The notes under the pieces were generated by a model that made no database searches, had not been told where the DNA came from, and saw nothing but the letters and a program-made list of their open reading frames with translations. A program made the position numbers and the translations under genes. A DNA stretch of 64,000 bases. It comes from Tetranychus cinnabarinus. Its lineage: Eukaryota; Arthropoda; Arachnida; Trombidiformes; Tetranychidae. The stretch's first letter is position 1. Each line of letters opens with the position of its first letter. Positions 47,701 to 59,671 of the stretch are shown piece by piece. The stretch covers positions 21,266,001 to 21,330,000 of the forward strand of contig WHVY01000001.1 of assembly GCA_022266195.1 (NCBI GenBank), in the 5' to 3' direction.

Positions 47701-50700
47701 GAGCATTACTTTTATATCATCATCGATCAAATCAGTGCGAAAAGTTAAGGTTAGAAAGAAGACAAAAAGAGCCAAATAAACTTAACTAAATTCAATAGCA
47801 AATTGAATAGAAAAAAAAGTTACCCAAGAATAACAGCAACACGCTCTGTTAACTCTTTCTTTCTCTTTTTATCTTCTCCATCTCTTGCCACGTAATGCCC
47901 ATCTTGTAGATAACCCAAGAAACAAAAATTAGCCATTAACCCTCTAAAATGCCAAGTTTTTCTCGCTCTTTCATACTCTTCATCATTTTTATCTTCCAAA
48001 TCCTCCTCAGTATCATGTTGATTTAACCAACAGTTGCCACTTTTTTTAACTAATTTCATGAGTTAAATCAGATGAAGAGTATCTGGATGATGATGCTGAT
48101 GATTAGAAAGATAAACATACGCTGAGTTGCATTGACTTTTACTGACCAATCCTTTAACTTTTCATCTTCAACATTCACTAATGTCTCTTCTTCTTACCTT
48201 TATCACTCCCGGTACAGCAATTTCATCATGTGAAGAATGTCAAAGTACACCTACTCTCTGTCCTTCCTCCGCATCCGAAGTTTCATCATCTGCTTGTAAA
48301 GCTGTTGACAAAGGAGCCATCCTAGCTGATGATGTTTATGCTCGTTTAAGCATGTCACTGGAGGAAAGTTTCTTCAAGGTATTCATAATTAACCATACCT
48401 TTTGAATCTCTTTCTTACTTCTCTTTCTCTGTCTCTGTCATCACCATCATCAACAAAAACAACGACCAAATTGCAATTATTTTGCATCTTCAGTTCCAAG
48501 TCATCATCGATTAAATTAACCAGCTCAAAAGTGCTTATGCAATAGGAAAACAATTTACTTTATGTCTCACCGTTGAGCTAACGAATATAATTGCTTGTCA
48601 TTACGAGTCAATGAATAGGATTCAAGTTTACTTATGCAAATATCTATTCACCTAGCACATGCATTTATATTTAATTAGTATAGATTGGATGCCAATGAGT
48701 CTCAAATTATTGCAATGCAAATAAATTTTAAAAGCTCATTCCATTATAACCAGCAGTCAGGAATAGATTAATCTTTAGCTTTACAGCAAACACTCATGCA
48801 CACACATTTATAAGATATAAGATTATAAGATAATTTTGTAACGAGATGATCTTACTCATGTATCCAGATATTTCATATCAACTTTTTAATTCTGACAAGC
48901 ATTACAACTGTAGTAATAATAAAGATAACTATCGGTGATTAGTGAACATTAGTGATAATAAGTAATCAGTAAAAACATTTTCAAGTGATCATAAGCATTA
49001 GCACTTTATCATTTTTTCCTTTTTCTTCCTCCTCCTCCTCCTCCTTCCCTTCATCATCATCATTACCCATACTTGTTTTCTTACATGACTGACCTTTTCT
49101 TTTCTTTTCTTTTTTTCATGAATCCATTTTTTTCTTACCTCTTCATCACAAAAACGGTTACTTTTTTGGTGAATGACGAAAATAACTTGCTACCCAAAAA
49201 TAAATAAATAAATAAATAATCAACAAAACAAGGTTAAAACGACCAAGTCAAACCCATCTACCGCAACAACATCACCAACCATAATCACCACATCATCACC
49301 CATCTATCACCATCACTATCCTCAACAATTAATGCATGAATCACAAGATATGCAAGAGGTAAGAAGGAAAACAAGAAAACAAGTTCATAAGGCGACGACT
49401 GGTACACATTTTACTTCATCATCACTATCATCACAATCATCATCACCTATCTTCTCTCAATCGTTTGCTTATTGACTCTCTCCATGAAATGATTAAGAAA
49501 AATGGCAATCTCTCTCTCTCTCTCCTTCTCTCACTTACTCGTTAGCATTTGTTAAAGGTCCATGATTTTTTCATGATAAACATCTTAACCATCCTAACAT
49601 GAAGTCCTTTGCCTGTGATTAGATTTTTGCAATTTTGGTTTATTCATTGCGGTGACCGAAATCTTTACAAGAGTACACATCGTTTCGCATTTTTCACCAT
49701 CTCTTCACCATTTTTTTGGCAACCGTCAAAGGTTGTGTGCTGTTATAGCAAAGGGAAAAGTAACCAAGAGAAAGACTATTTTCTGCTCCTTCTTCTTATC
49801 CGTATTTTCATCATCATCATCTTTCATTTCCTCTCTTTGCATCCCATTTATGGATAGAAAAAGAGAGTGAGATACAAACAAACAAACAAACAGCAATTGA
49901 AAGAGAAAATTTTCTCATTTTTGATCAAGTTTCCTTAATAATCTCACTTACAATTTCCTGATTTCATCAGAAAGCGAAACAAAACAAATAAGCTTGTCTT
50001 CATGATTTGCAATTAGTTTTATTTTTTAGCTTTCATTAATCAAACCAATCTTACCAATAGCTTCAGTAACATCACTTTTCAATTGAAACACACACGTTCA
50101 TTTCATTTATAACCGTTAACCGGCTCATTTAGATAATAATCTTTCCATTCACATGAGAGTTGCTCTCTATGTGTTGTTTAATGTTTATCATGTACCCTAG
50201 ATTATATCCACTTGATATTATTCAGAGAAAGAGAAAAAGGAAAGAGGAATAAATGATGAGTTGAATTGAGAGAGAGACTGAGTAAAGATACTGGTAAAGA
50301 AATTGAACAAAGGTGGATTTAAATTGGAAGAGGATGTTGTATTGTATTCACTTTAATCGCCCTCTTAAAATGACTGATGAGCCTTATTTAACGTTCCATT
50401 TAGCCATTTCTACTGATTCAACGCCCCGCTTAGCCTCTATTGTTTTCAGTCGCACCTTGCTCTTCATCCTTCTGAATCTTCTGAATCTTCTTTTTTCTCC
50501 TCATCAATTTGATTTTTCTTTTTTGCTCTTTTTAATTTGAACCAAACTGACCTTTTATTGAAAGTTTATATCTACTATAGCTTCTTTCTTACTCAATTGA
50601 TGAACCAGCTTATCATCTCTTTCTCTTCATCTTTCTTCTCCTCTTCTATTCAGCATTTCGTTGCTCAATTTTGAACCTCTCATGTACACATTTTGGTGAT

Positions 50701-52347
50701 TCCAGAGGGAAGGAGATAAGAGCTTTTAACAGCAAAAATCTATCCCTCTGTGAAGATGAAGTAAATGAATAGAGATGATAGAAAAGGAAAGAGGGGAGAG
50801 AGGAGAAAGGATAAGGAAGAAGGTGCTAAACTGAATAAACTGAGAAAAACAAAGATGAATCTTCAGGGCGTGTGTTTTACCATGTTATTAGAGGGATTGG
50901 TTTATTATTAAAACTTGGTATATCTAATGATTCTTGTATAAGAAAACAGAAATTGGAATCATCATTATCCAGATGACTTGTTTGTTAAGCTAATTTTGTC
51001 ATCATGGGCAACATTTATCATTTTTTTCATTCATTTTTAGTGTCATTGTAATTGAACAATTTCTTATACTTTAAACTATTCTAATCCATTAACTATTTTG
51101 CTAGTTTGCTTATCAAAGTTCCTATCACATTTTGCTAAAGAAATGAAACTTTTTTTATTCAGAAAAAGAACCATTTTCACATGTTTTCTTATTTCATTCA
51201 AATAAACACAACTTAAATGTATGAGCTTTAAGAATGAATATTTTTTTAATATTTTTCAAGACATTTCTCTTTCTTTTGTTTTAAAATATTACTTTGCTTA
51301 TAATAAGCTTATTTTTCACATTTCACTATAAATTTTGCTTTAATTAAGCTATGTTAGGTTAATTCAGCAAACAATCCTGTTGGTAGACTATTGTATTCAG
51401 TTTGACTTCCAGATACATCACGACGAGCTTGGATGCCATCAATATGACCGACTAGCCAATAGGTTAATATTTCACCTTTGCCTTTCAGCTTAACAAAACC
51501 TCTTTCCTCGATCAAATAACCACCGAGTTTAGTTAAATGATTACGACATTGTGGACTTATATGAATTTTGAGTGCTTCACCATAAGACTCCATTCTTGAA
51601 GCTGTATTCACTGTATCACCAAATAGACAGTATCGAGGCATAGTTGAACCAACAACACCAGCAACAACTGGACCTGTTAATGAGAAGTGATGAAAGAGAG
51701 ATTTTTTAATGTTTTGCTTTTTCGATAAAATTGTGATGATATTTCCTTTCACTAATGATTCAATCATGAAATTATTATATTCTCATCCTACTTTTCTCTC
51801 TCTTTTTTTCTTCTCTTCACAGCACGAAGATGACAGCTTAAACTTGGAGCAACTTCGTCAAGTTAATCGTTATGCAGAAAGTACAAAATCTTTATCATTT
51901 CTTCCAATTGTACACGAAAGACAAACCCAAAGGATGAAAACTCGTTCTGAATGGTTCCTAAATCCTGGTGAAATCGATGTTCCCAGTTCATCATCAAACC
52001 TTTCTAATCCTAATTCTCATTCACACCCGACTGCTCCTTCCTCTACAATTAAATCCAATAATAAAAACTGTGGATCTGGTGGAGGAGTTATAAGACGAAC
52101 CTCATCCAAAGAGAAAAGACTAGTTCGTCGAAGTTCTTCCAAAAAAGATAAAGAAAATGGAAACAAAAGTGGACCCTCAAGTTTAATCTGTGATTCAACC
52201 TCTCCAACAACAAGTGTACTCAGTGGACCAACAACCGGGTCATCAACAGGAGCATCATCATTACCATCTCATCCATCAATTTCATCACCCATTGCATGTA
52301 CAGACATGGATGTTTCACCAACACTTGCATATAAACCAAGGATTTGA
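44648..52347 (+). CDS. RhoGAP-domain protein, ARHGAP20/TAGAP-like, with borrowed 5' end
   Basis: Exons supported by phase: 44648-44697, 45096-45639, 47423-47585, 48218-48378 and 51823-52347. A further exon at 49233-49358 (VKTTKSNPSTATTSP..., ending GAG|GTAAGA) also fits phase 0 but has a pyrimidine-poor acceptor. The product is about 480 residues, or 522 with that exon. The RhoGAP domain spans about 18-235: KFGVPLDQ, DVFRAPGHQ with the arginine finger at residue 57, TIASVLKKFLRKLPGGIF, SLPPVHQHLLVLLFG, TSEALGVSVAPSFL, and then MIMKFLIDNF on the next exon. The family turns off Rho-type GTPases. The C-terminal 250 residues are Ser/Thr-rich with HERQTQRMKTRSEWFL and a basic patch (RRTSSKEKRLVRRSSSKK). 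Unlike ARHGAP20 there is no visible PH or RA domain. The first 17 codons lie in DNA shared with the Medea leader. Extra upstream exons cannot be excluded. Confidence 0.8.
44740..45058. mobile_element. MITE with perfect 24-bp terminal inverted repeats, TA-flanked
   Basis: Left end 44741-44764 (ACAGTAAAGTACCAGATAG...) is the exact reverse complement of right end 45034-45057. If the outer TA dinucleotides (44740-44741 and 45057-45058) are the target duplication, the element proper is 44742-45056, 315 bp, beginning CAGTAAAG. A second imperfect copy of the terminal motif (CAGTACCAGATAATGTCA) follows just inside the left end. There is no transposase ORF. TA duplication and a CAGT terminus suggest a Tc1/mariner-type non-autonomous element. 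It sits wholly inside RhoGAP intron 1. Confidence 0.85.
45889..46374 (-). CDS. Glycine-rich secreted protein, nested in a RhoGAP intron
   Basis: A single-exon minus-strand frame of 161 codons. Residues 1-19 form a signal peptide (MHFKVFLVILLTIIVMCLS) with likely cleavage before EKPYES. The rest is Gly/Tyr/Ser/Arg-rich: RGVRYRGGYPESGYGGGF, SGYGGFEASSSSG, GYSGGGGVYGSNFNGRG, GRGNGAGRGGYKGGNGER, then a basic C-terminus (QRKTPTRGRGISTTQQRK). Composition is that of structural secretions such as cuticle-, silk- or glue-type glycine-rich proteins, or short basic Gly-rich peptides. Assignment beyond secreted Gly-rich is not possible. It has its own upstream TATAAAAG at 46499-46506, about 130 bp before the ATG, which supports an independent, probably tissue-specific promoter. 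Confidence 0.75.
   Translation of the reverse strand: MHFKVFLVILLTIIVMCLSEKPYESPTTYYNNRKSSRRSEVYGGRPRDRGVRYRGGYPESGYGGGFVSHGSGKAFGSGYGGFEASSSSGVGYSGGGGVYGSNFNGRGKTKGRGNGAGRGGYKGGNGERKFPHVTQRKTPTRGRGISTTQQRKMGFVRENDY
46499..46506 (-). promoter_or_regulatory. TATA box of the nested glycine-rich gene
   Basis: On the minus strand the sequence reads GATATAAAAGGCTT; TATAAAAG occupies 46506-46499, about 125-132 bp upstream of the start codon at 46374, a usual distance for a short 5' UTR. Confidence 0.6.
49196..49219. repeat. (AAAT)n microsatellite
   Basis: Consecutive TAAA units just upstream of the tentative RhoGAP exon at 49233, which explains its poor polypyrimidine tract. Other simple repeats in this intron are (CCT)n at about 49027-49045, (TC)n at 49509-49524 and AAAC units at about 49876-49892. 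Confidence 0.85.
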
Positions 52348-55300
52348 TTTAATTTGATCATTTTTATACGCAAATACACACAACTCACACACTCACATTA
52401 AAAAAATGACTCGTATACCAAGCAACAATTGACATGACCTGAAACATCCATTTCATTGAAGCATTTTATTTCTACTCATACTCGTCATTTCCTTATCCAG
52501 TTCATTTACCACTACTACTGATCCACCTTTTCACCTTTGATAATCAACCTTCTGTCCAAGAGAAAAACAAAACAAAATTTTTGCAATTTTAATGAAACAA
52601 ATCAACTTTGTATACGCGTTCACCTACAACAACACACCAACAAACTTACTCACTCACTCATTTCTCACAAAATTTGCGCTATTCACCAATCTTTTCAGTC
52701 CCTTTTGCACATTCTGCCCCCTTTTGCTACTGATGACTCAATCTCACTCACTTTTTTCTCTTGCTACATTTCTAAGCTTTTCTTACAAAATACGTTTGTT
52801 TTCTCCTTTTTAATACTTCTAATCTTTGAACGTTAAAGCTGCCTAACAACAGGAATCTGAGTTTCTACTCGGATCCAAAAAGATGCAACCAACAACGAGA
52901 TAATCGGCAAAAAAAACTGAAAATTTGTCCATTTTGACCATTCAACTCTGAAGCTTTCACTGGTCCAGCTGTAATCTTCCAGCAACAAGCATAATCAACC
53001 TAAATTTGACGTGGAAATATCGACGTTGAAAAGGCTACCAATCCCGGTGTTTAAATCTGTGTTTCTTCGATGCTTTTTCTACTCAACCAAGCGCCAAGCT
53101 ACTCTTAAATACACCATTTTCACTCCTGTTTTTTCATCTCAACAAAGTTAACTTTATCATAATTTTGTCAACAAATTTGGAAGTTGAGTTTGTACAAGAC
53201 TTGACAAACCAATCAAAACATTAGCTCAAGAGAGAGAAAGAGGAAGAGAAACAAGAAAAACAATTAACATTTAAAAATACATCAACAAGCAAAAAATATG
53301 CTGTCTTCCCGTTTTGAGGAAAAATCCAATGAAAACAAAAGGAATCCATTTTTTGCGATTATCTGACAAGCAACTCGATTATAATTATAATCATAATTAT
53401 ACCACACAAAGCAAAGCAAAAAGATATTTAGCTCAATCAATTTCAACTCTGACAATTTCATGATTGTTATTTTTGCATCAATTTTCATGAGAAAACAAAA
53501 CAAAGCAAGCTTACTAAACAAAATCTTTCTGTTTTTTTTACTTGGACATTGTTCTTAATTGACCATTTCAATTGGACAACTGTAAAAAAAGAGTGTAAAG
53601 GCATGAAAAATACAATTATAAACAACAAAAGCGCACCTTTTCCATGTCGCGCGCTCTTTAACCAATGCCAATAATAAAACAAGCGATTCAATGATCTTAT
53701 TTGAAGCAGTTTCATTATTCAATTTAACTTTTCATTATTATGTCATACATCAGAAACAATTTCACATTATATTGTAATATCTAAAGGCCTAAAGAAAATT
53801 AACCTACAATTTGGTAAATTCTGGTAATGTAATGTGAATTTTTGTGTGAAAATTCATGTAAACTAAAAACAAATTATGGTCATCATCATTAATCAAAATT
53901 GATTGATCGATATTTCAATTACTATCTTTTTTGGTGCTTTCAATTGAAAAGAAAGCTTAAAACCAAACAAATTTCCAACTTTTCTCTCTAATTCTCGCAT
54001 TTACTATCAACTATTTGTAGGTCAATCTATCATAAAGTGTTAAGATTTTTGCTTCTCTTCGGTGTTCATTCATTTGCGCTGTTTTATTAATCATGTCAAG
54101 GTTAACAATTTGAGCAGAAAATCTATTTACGGTTGTATATTCATTGTTGTGTCCAGAAGTGATAGTTAAATTGAAAGAGTTTGTTTTAAAAACTGAACAA
54201 TCAAAGAGTGAACAAGGTCTTTGGTTAATTGAAAATCTCAAGGTAAATTTGGACTTCTCTTTTTTTCTTGGCAGGAAAATGGGGAAAAAGTAAGAAAAGT
54301 TGATTTACAATTCAGCTGAAATAAGGAAAAGATGACAACTAATATTGAAAGACAACATTAACATGTTATGATTAGCGATAATTGCAAACAGTTAACGGGT
54401 TTACTTGTTGATCAACTTTAATCATCAGGGTTATTAATCGTTATCATAATCGTTTTGTTTAATGTTACAATTTATCATTGATTCGATTTGTGAGTGAGCT
54501 TAAAACGACCCTGATAATGATCGGTAGTAACAATGATTATATCAATAATGGTTGAAACGGTGAACTTGTATTAAATTAATTGCAAAGCTGATTGTTTCCA
54601 AAATAGAAACAATTGTAATATGAAACTATTAATTGTCAATACAAATGGTAAGATTGTCATTTCAGGAAGTCATCATTTCTTTTTCAATCTTTTTACCATT
54701 ACTTTTGAAAATCGATTGAAAAACGGTTAACAGAATGGAATAGAGTCTGAAATTGATTATTAAGCAAAGTTTTTCATGATAACATTTCATCCAATTTTTG
54801 TTTTAATAATAGACTGGAAAGATTGAAGTTGACCATAAAAATGAAAGGTAATGCAATTACAGTTGCATGGTATTAGCTTTGCTTGAATAATTTTTCATTT
54901 CAGGTTGAATTAAAATTTGATAAGCGATTGATTTCAAACTATTAGCTTCTCCAATAATCAATTGTTGAAATTTGGTTGACCATGAATAATGGTGAAGCTC
55001 GGAAAATGAAGAAAAAATCATTTGAAATGAATCGCTTCAAAGAAATACTTGTTGATGTTGTTTCTGCTGTTGATTATTTTCACCATGTTTTGTGCCTCTT
55101 CTTCAATCAAAATAAATGAAATAATCAATAGTTTCTTATTTTCAGTTGAAATGTTTTGCTTTTGTTGTTGCCTTCCCATGTTTGGTTGGTTAGTAACTGA
55201 AGTTACACATTGACTCAAGTAACTGGTTATATTTGATCAAGTCAACGGTGGTTAATTGATTGTAGAGCAGAGCATTAAATGCTTACTGTAATTGACCAAA

Positions 55301-58300
55301 GTATTTCCCTGTAGCTTTGAAATACTGTATATGGGAATGAACCATAAAAAAAGAGTTGCTCTAATCAAATGGTAATGAAGACAATAAATTATTTGATTGA
55401 GTAAAAAAGGTGATAACTTGTGAACATGTTGAACATGAGTTTCTCAGTGATTCAACATTTGATGAAAGAAATAAAACAAAATCATTAAATTATTGCTTTC
55501 CAATGATTTGAATATTTAACTGTAATGGTTGCTCATTTATTAACAACGAGTTATACAATAAGGTTTTTGCGTGCAAAAAATAGCATTACTGGAATAACTC
55601 GAAACAAATTAATGGAAACAGTTTTCATGTTTTTACATGGTGTCAATATTTGCTGAGAGTTACTTTAAAAGGTGAGATTATCAGTTGTTATCCTTAAACT
55701 GAATAATTGGACAAGTGATGGGATAAATGAGCAACTTGAGATGACCCTAGTAACAGAGTTTCATCAAAATTGGTTTTTGTCAAGTATCAACTGAATCAGG
55801 CAAACAAGCAGTGAAATAAATATCTCAAGGAATAAGCCCGGAAGAGGTAAACAATTATCTTTTGTTTTGTTGTTTCACTTGCTCAAGTTGATCAGCTTTT
55901 TCAGTTGCTTTTTTTTTCTTCATCATCAGCAAGTTGAAAAAGGTTGAAAAATTTAATAAAAAAACTAAAGATGAAGGTGATCATGTCAAAGTAAATGTTT
56001 AAAATGGTATAATATGATGAAGACTAAAGTGAAAAAGTCATCAAGATGAGTTGACAGATGATCAACAAGATTATTATCAGAATCCTTGAGGTAGATTGAA
56101 ATATAAAAGGCAAACAAAGTTCAACAAAGTGATTGCCTCAAATTGATTGGTTGATTATTATAATGAATGGACTCTCCACTTGTGTGAGTGATGATAACTT
56201 TTTTTTATTGATAAGAGTGTTTACCATTTTAAACACAAATTCAAAAAGTAAAGTTAGATTGTCTTTAAGAAGATTAATCATTTTAAATTGGACACAAGAT
56301 ATCATCACAATTAGAGGGACAGATAAATGAAATGTATAGTTACCTGTATGAATGCCTATACGTAATTGAAGAGTTTCATCGGGCCTGTGATGGATTTTAA
56401 ATGTTTTAACAGAATCCAACAATTCCAGAGCCATGGAAGCAATTTCGGAGGCATGTTTATCACCATTTCGGATGGGTAAACCACTAACTACCATGTAAGC
56501 ATCACCAATTGTTTCCACTTTGTAAACATCGTAATTAGTGATTATGGAATCAAACAGAGTATACAAATCATTGAGAAAATTTACAACTTCCATTGGTGTT
56601 GATTCAGCTGACATTGCAGTAAAACCGACAATGTCACTGAAAAATATGGTAACCGCGTCAAATGATTCTGGACAGACACTTTCACCTCTAACTAATTGAG
56701 CAGCAACTGATTTAGGTAACATCCTATCTAATAGTGATTCAGTTTTCTTCTTTTCTTCAGCTAATTGTTCAGTTCTTTCTTCAACCAATTCTTCCAAATT
56801 GTTAGCATATTTTTCCATCATTGCCATCATATTGTCCATAATGTTTGCTTTCAGACCAACACGCATCTTTTTAAGACGAGTACGGATTGTACGAAAATCT
56901 GGCCTTAAATCAGGATATTCAGACCAACAATCTTTCATTGTATTAATAATATACTCTTGACATTGTAAAATTACTAGATTAGGCCTGAAGGGTAAATCAT
57001 CTGGTCCAGTTGGTTGTTGGGTTAATTTGGCAATGATGTCACTTGGTGTAAACTTGTTCTCTTCTGAATTGAGATTAAATGGACCTTCTCGGACAATAAT
57101 TTCGTGTAAAATAATTGCAAAAGCATAAACATCAGCTTTCTGTGTTCCCTTTACTTGAGGCTCTCTTAGTAACTCTGGTGCTGTATACAATAAATTACGG
57201 TAATAGTTGTCTGAGTTAACCATTGAGCCTTGATCAGCTGATTTTCGTAGCTGGTGTAAACCAAAATCTGTTACTTGAAGTACCCAACGAGATGTTATCA
57301 GACAATTGGTAGATTTCAAATTACCGTGAACTTTGATATCTGATTCGTGAAGGTAAATCATGGCTGAAATAAGGTCAAACACAAGAGAGGCAATAAACAT
57401 GCAATCTAATTTGAAATTGGGATTTTCAAGAATATCTTGTAAGCTTCCTTTGGCACAATATTCTGTCACGATATAAACACAATTAGGTTCAATGTAAGCA
57501 CCAATGAAAGGATTAATCTTATCGTGGTGAATTTCTTTCAATAATTTCATCTCCTTTTTTATCTCGCGTGGTAAGTCAATTGATTTACGACTGAACCTTA
57601 ACTCCTTTACAGCGACAATTGTTCCTCGATAGATTGCAGTCTGAGTATAAGCTTGATGAAAAAGCCTTGATTCACCAGATACAACCGAACCAAGAGACGC
57701 TCGAGATGTGGATAGAGGACTTGATTCGTTGTAATATAGATTTAATTCACGTAACTGAATCTTCCAAAGTAAACCAGCAATTTCTTGTTCATACTTCCAA
57801 TTTCGATAAGTTACTGCAGTGATCAGAAATGTTGTAATAAATAGACCAGCAAGTATTCCAGCAATTATCTCTCGCTGATTATTTTCCGGCCCTAAACACT
57901 TGGACCCATCGAATCCGCATGGTGGCTCATCAACAGGTGGTTTACCAGAAACCCAGGCAATTGCTTTATCTAATCGAAAGATTGTTTCATTGGTTGTTTC
58001 ATCGTACTCAAATGAGCCCACTGGAAGCATAAGATGGTGAAAAGTTATGTTACGAATGCCAGTCAAATTTACAACGGAATCGGCCTGAAGAAGGGACAAT
58101 ACTGTGTAGTTACCCTCAACATCACCATTTTCATCAATCAACATCCATGTTCCAGTAACCGATTGATATCTTTTTCTTCCAATTATCCTTTTGATCACTT
58201 CGGTTCCATTCCTGGGACACACTTTTTCAGCTAACATTGAGGCTACTGCTTCAGCGTACAACATAACAGCATCATAAAGATAAGAGGCAAAAATGGTGAT

Positions 58301-59671
58301 GTGTTTCTTCATGTTAAGTCCGTCGAAAGGTCTAGGAAAATTGAAAGGTGGTTGTCCATTATAGAAGCGAACTTTGTCCTCAAAATCTGAATAGTCTTGG
58401 CCGCGAGGAGGAGAGGGAACAATTACCAGGAGAGATCGGGCCGCTTCCAAAGTTGCTCTAACATCATCTTTATTCATCTCACTTCGCCAGATATATTTAT
58501 AGGAATGACTTTCTGAATAAGATTCAAAGTCAACATAGATAATCATGTATTCACCATTTTCGAGTAGATTTTTTATTCTCAAGACAAGAAGCATTTTAAT
58601 GAGATCTCGGATGCCACCTAGAAAGACATAAATACGGGTACTTTTATGGGTTTCCTCGATTATGGAGAGAAATGGATTCTGACAACAAGGCCTTTTATCT
58701 TCACAGCAGGAAAAAAAATTTTCAAAAGGCCTTTCAGAATTTATAGTGAAATCTACAGATGATGCGCGACGAGCTAAGCTTTTAGCGACAATAGTGTACT
58801 GAGGTGTATTTTCATAAATGATGGAAAATTTCATCCATTTGTAATAACCTAGGAGAGCTATCACAGATCGAATCACTTGGGTGTCTGGTGGATAAGTTCG
58901 TGCAAAAGTTGAATAAAAATCTTTCCTGGAGACTTTAGAGTCAGCACATTTATAGCTGATCATTGGAAGTTTTAGAGAAGCTGCAATTGTTGCTTCAACA
59001 TCGCATGAATCTTCTGGGCCGATAAAACCAATCACACCTTTAGACCATTGATAAAGCATGGCTGCCGTGCTTTGTAATGATTCTCCTAAAGTATCATTAT
59101 AAATAAATTCGAGTCGAGTTCCATTGAGAAAGGTTGAATTGGAATTAATTTTTTCAATGGCATATGTAATGGCTCCAGAAATAACCAGTCCTTGACGTTT
59201 AGGATTTGCTCTGCCATAGATGTTGGTTAGGTATCCAATTTTAAGGACTGGTCCCACGGAACAATCAGTTTTCCAATCAAAACTCAGATTAGCTGGGCAA
59301 CTATCGTTGGGCGATACACCGTTTAAAACAGCTCCTAAAGAATAAGGTGAAAAGGAAGATGACGATGGTGGTGACGATGAAGGTGAAGGTGAAGGTAAAG
59401 AGTGAGAGTTAGATGGTTCAGATGGCTGTAAAGATGATGTCGATGAGCTAAATGATGAAGATGGTAATGAAGATGAAGACAATAGGGCCGATCGTTGATG
59501 GTATAAGGAGTTGACATCATTATTATTAATTGGTTGATGAGGAATAAGATTGTTACTTGATCCAAATCTATTGGAAACCGTGATGGTTGATTGAACCGCT
59601 GGGAAATTTGTTAAGAGAAAAAGGAACAAGGTTAGGTTAGCAATAAGTAACCTGTTGTTGATTGCCTTCAT
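51354..59671 (-). CDS. Receptor-type (membrane) guanylate cyclase
   Basis: Two coding exons on the minus strand, 59671-56344 and 51673-51354, split by a 4.67-kb intron in the codon of IHTG|GPVVAG, give 1,215 residues. A signal peptide (MKAINNRLLIANLTLFLFLL) is followed by a Ser/Pro-rich stretch, then a ligand-binding periplasmic-type ectodomain from about 130 to 590 (LKIGYLTNIYGRANPKRQG, VIGFIGPEDSCDVEATIA). One transmembrane helix lies at about 596-617. A kinase-homology domain at about 645-930 has VHGNLKSTNCL in place of HRDLK, so it lacks the catalytic Asp. The dimerising coiled coil (LEELVEERTEQLAEEKKKTE) comes next, then the cyclase domain (FFSDIVGFTAMS, VETIGDAYMVVSGLP, LFGDTVNTASRMES). 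The metal-binding Asp residues and the guanine-selecting Glu are present. It makes cGMP from GTP at the plasma membrane. An in-frame ATG at 60202 would put 177 residues ahead of the signal peptide; I prefer 59671. Confidence 0.92.
52348..56343. other. Large last intron of the guanylate cyclase (right part)
   Basis: About 4 kb without supported exons on the minus strand. On the plus strand the first few hundred bases after 52347 are presumably the RhoGAP 3' UTR. Several frames here are short and of low complexity. Confidence 0.5.

Noticed and set aside
47820..48059. 79-codon minus-strand frame in a RhoGAP intron
   Set aside because: Lys/Glu/Asp-rich translation without a recognisable domain; its complement is Ser/Phe-rich, as expected of pyrimidine-rich intron sequence.
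53282..55218. Several short frames in the cyclase intron
   Set aside because: All are 60-80 codons, AT-driven in composition, with no splice or family support.
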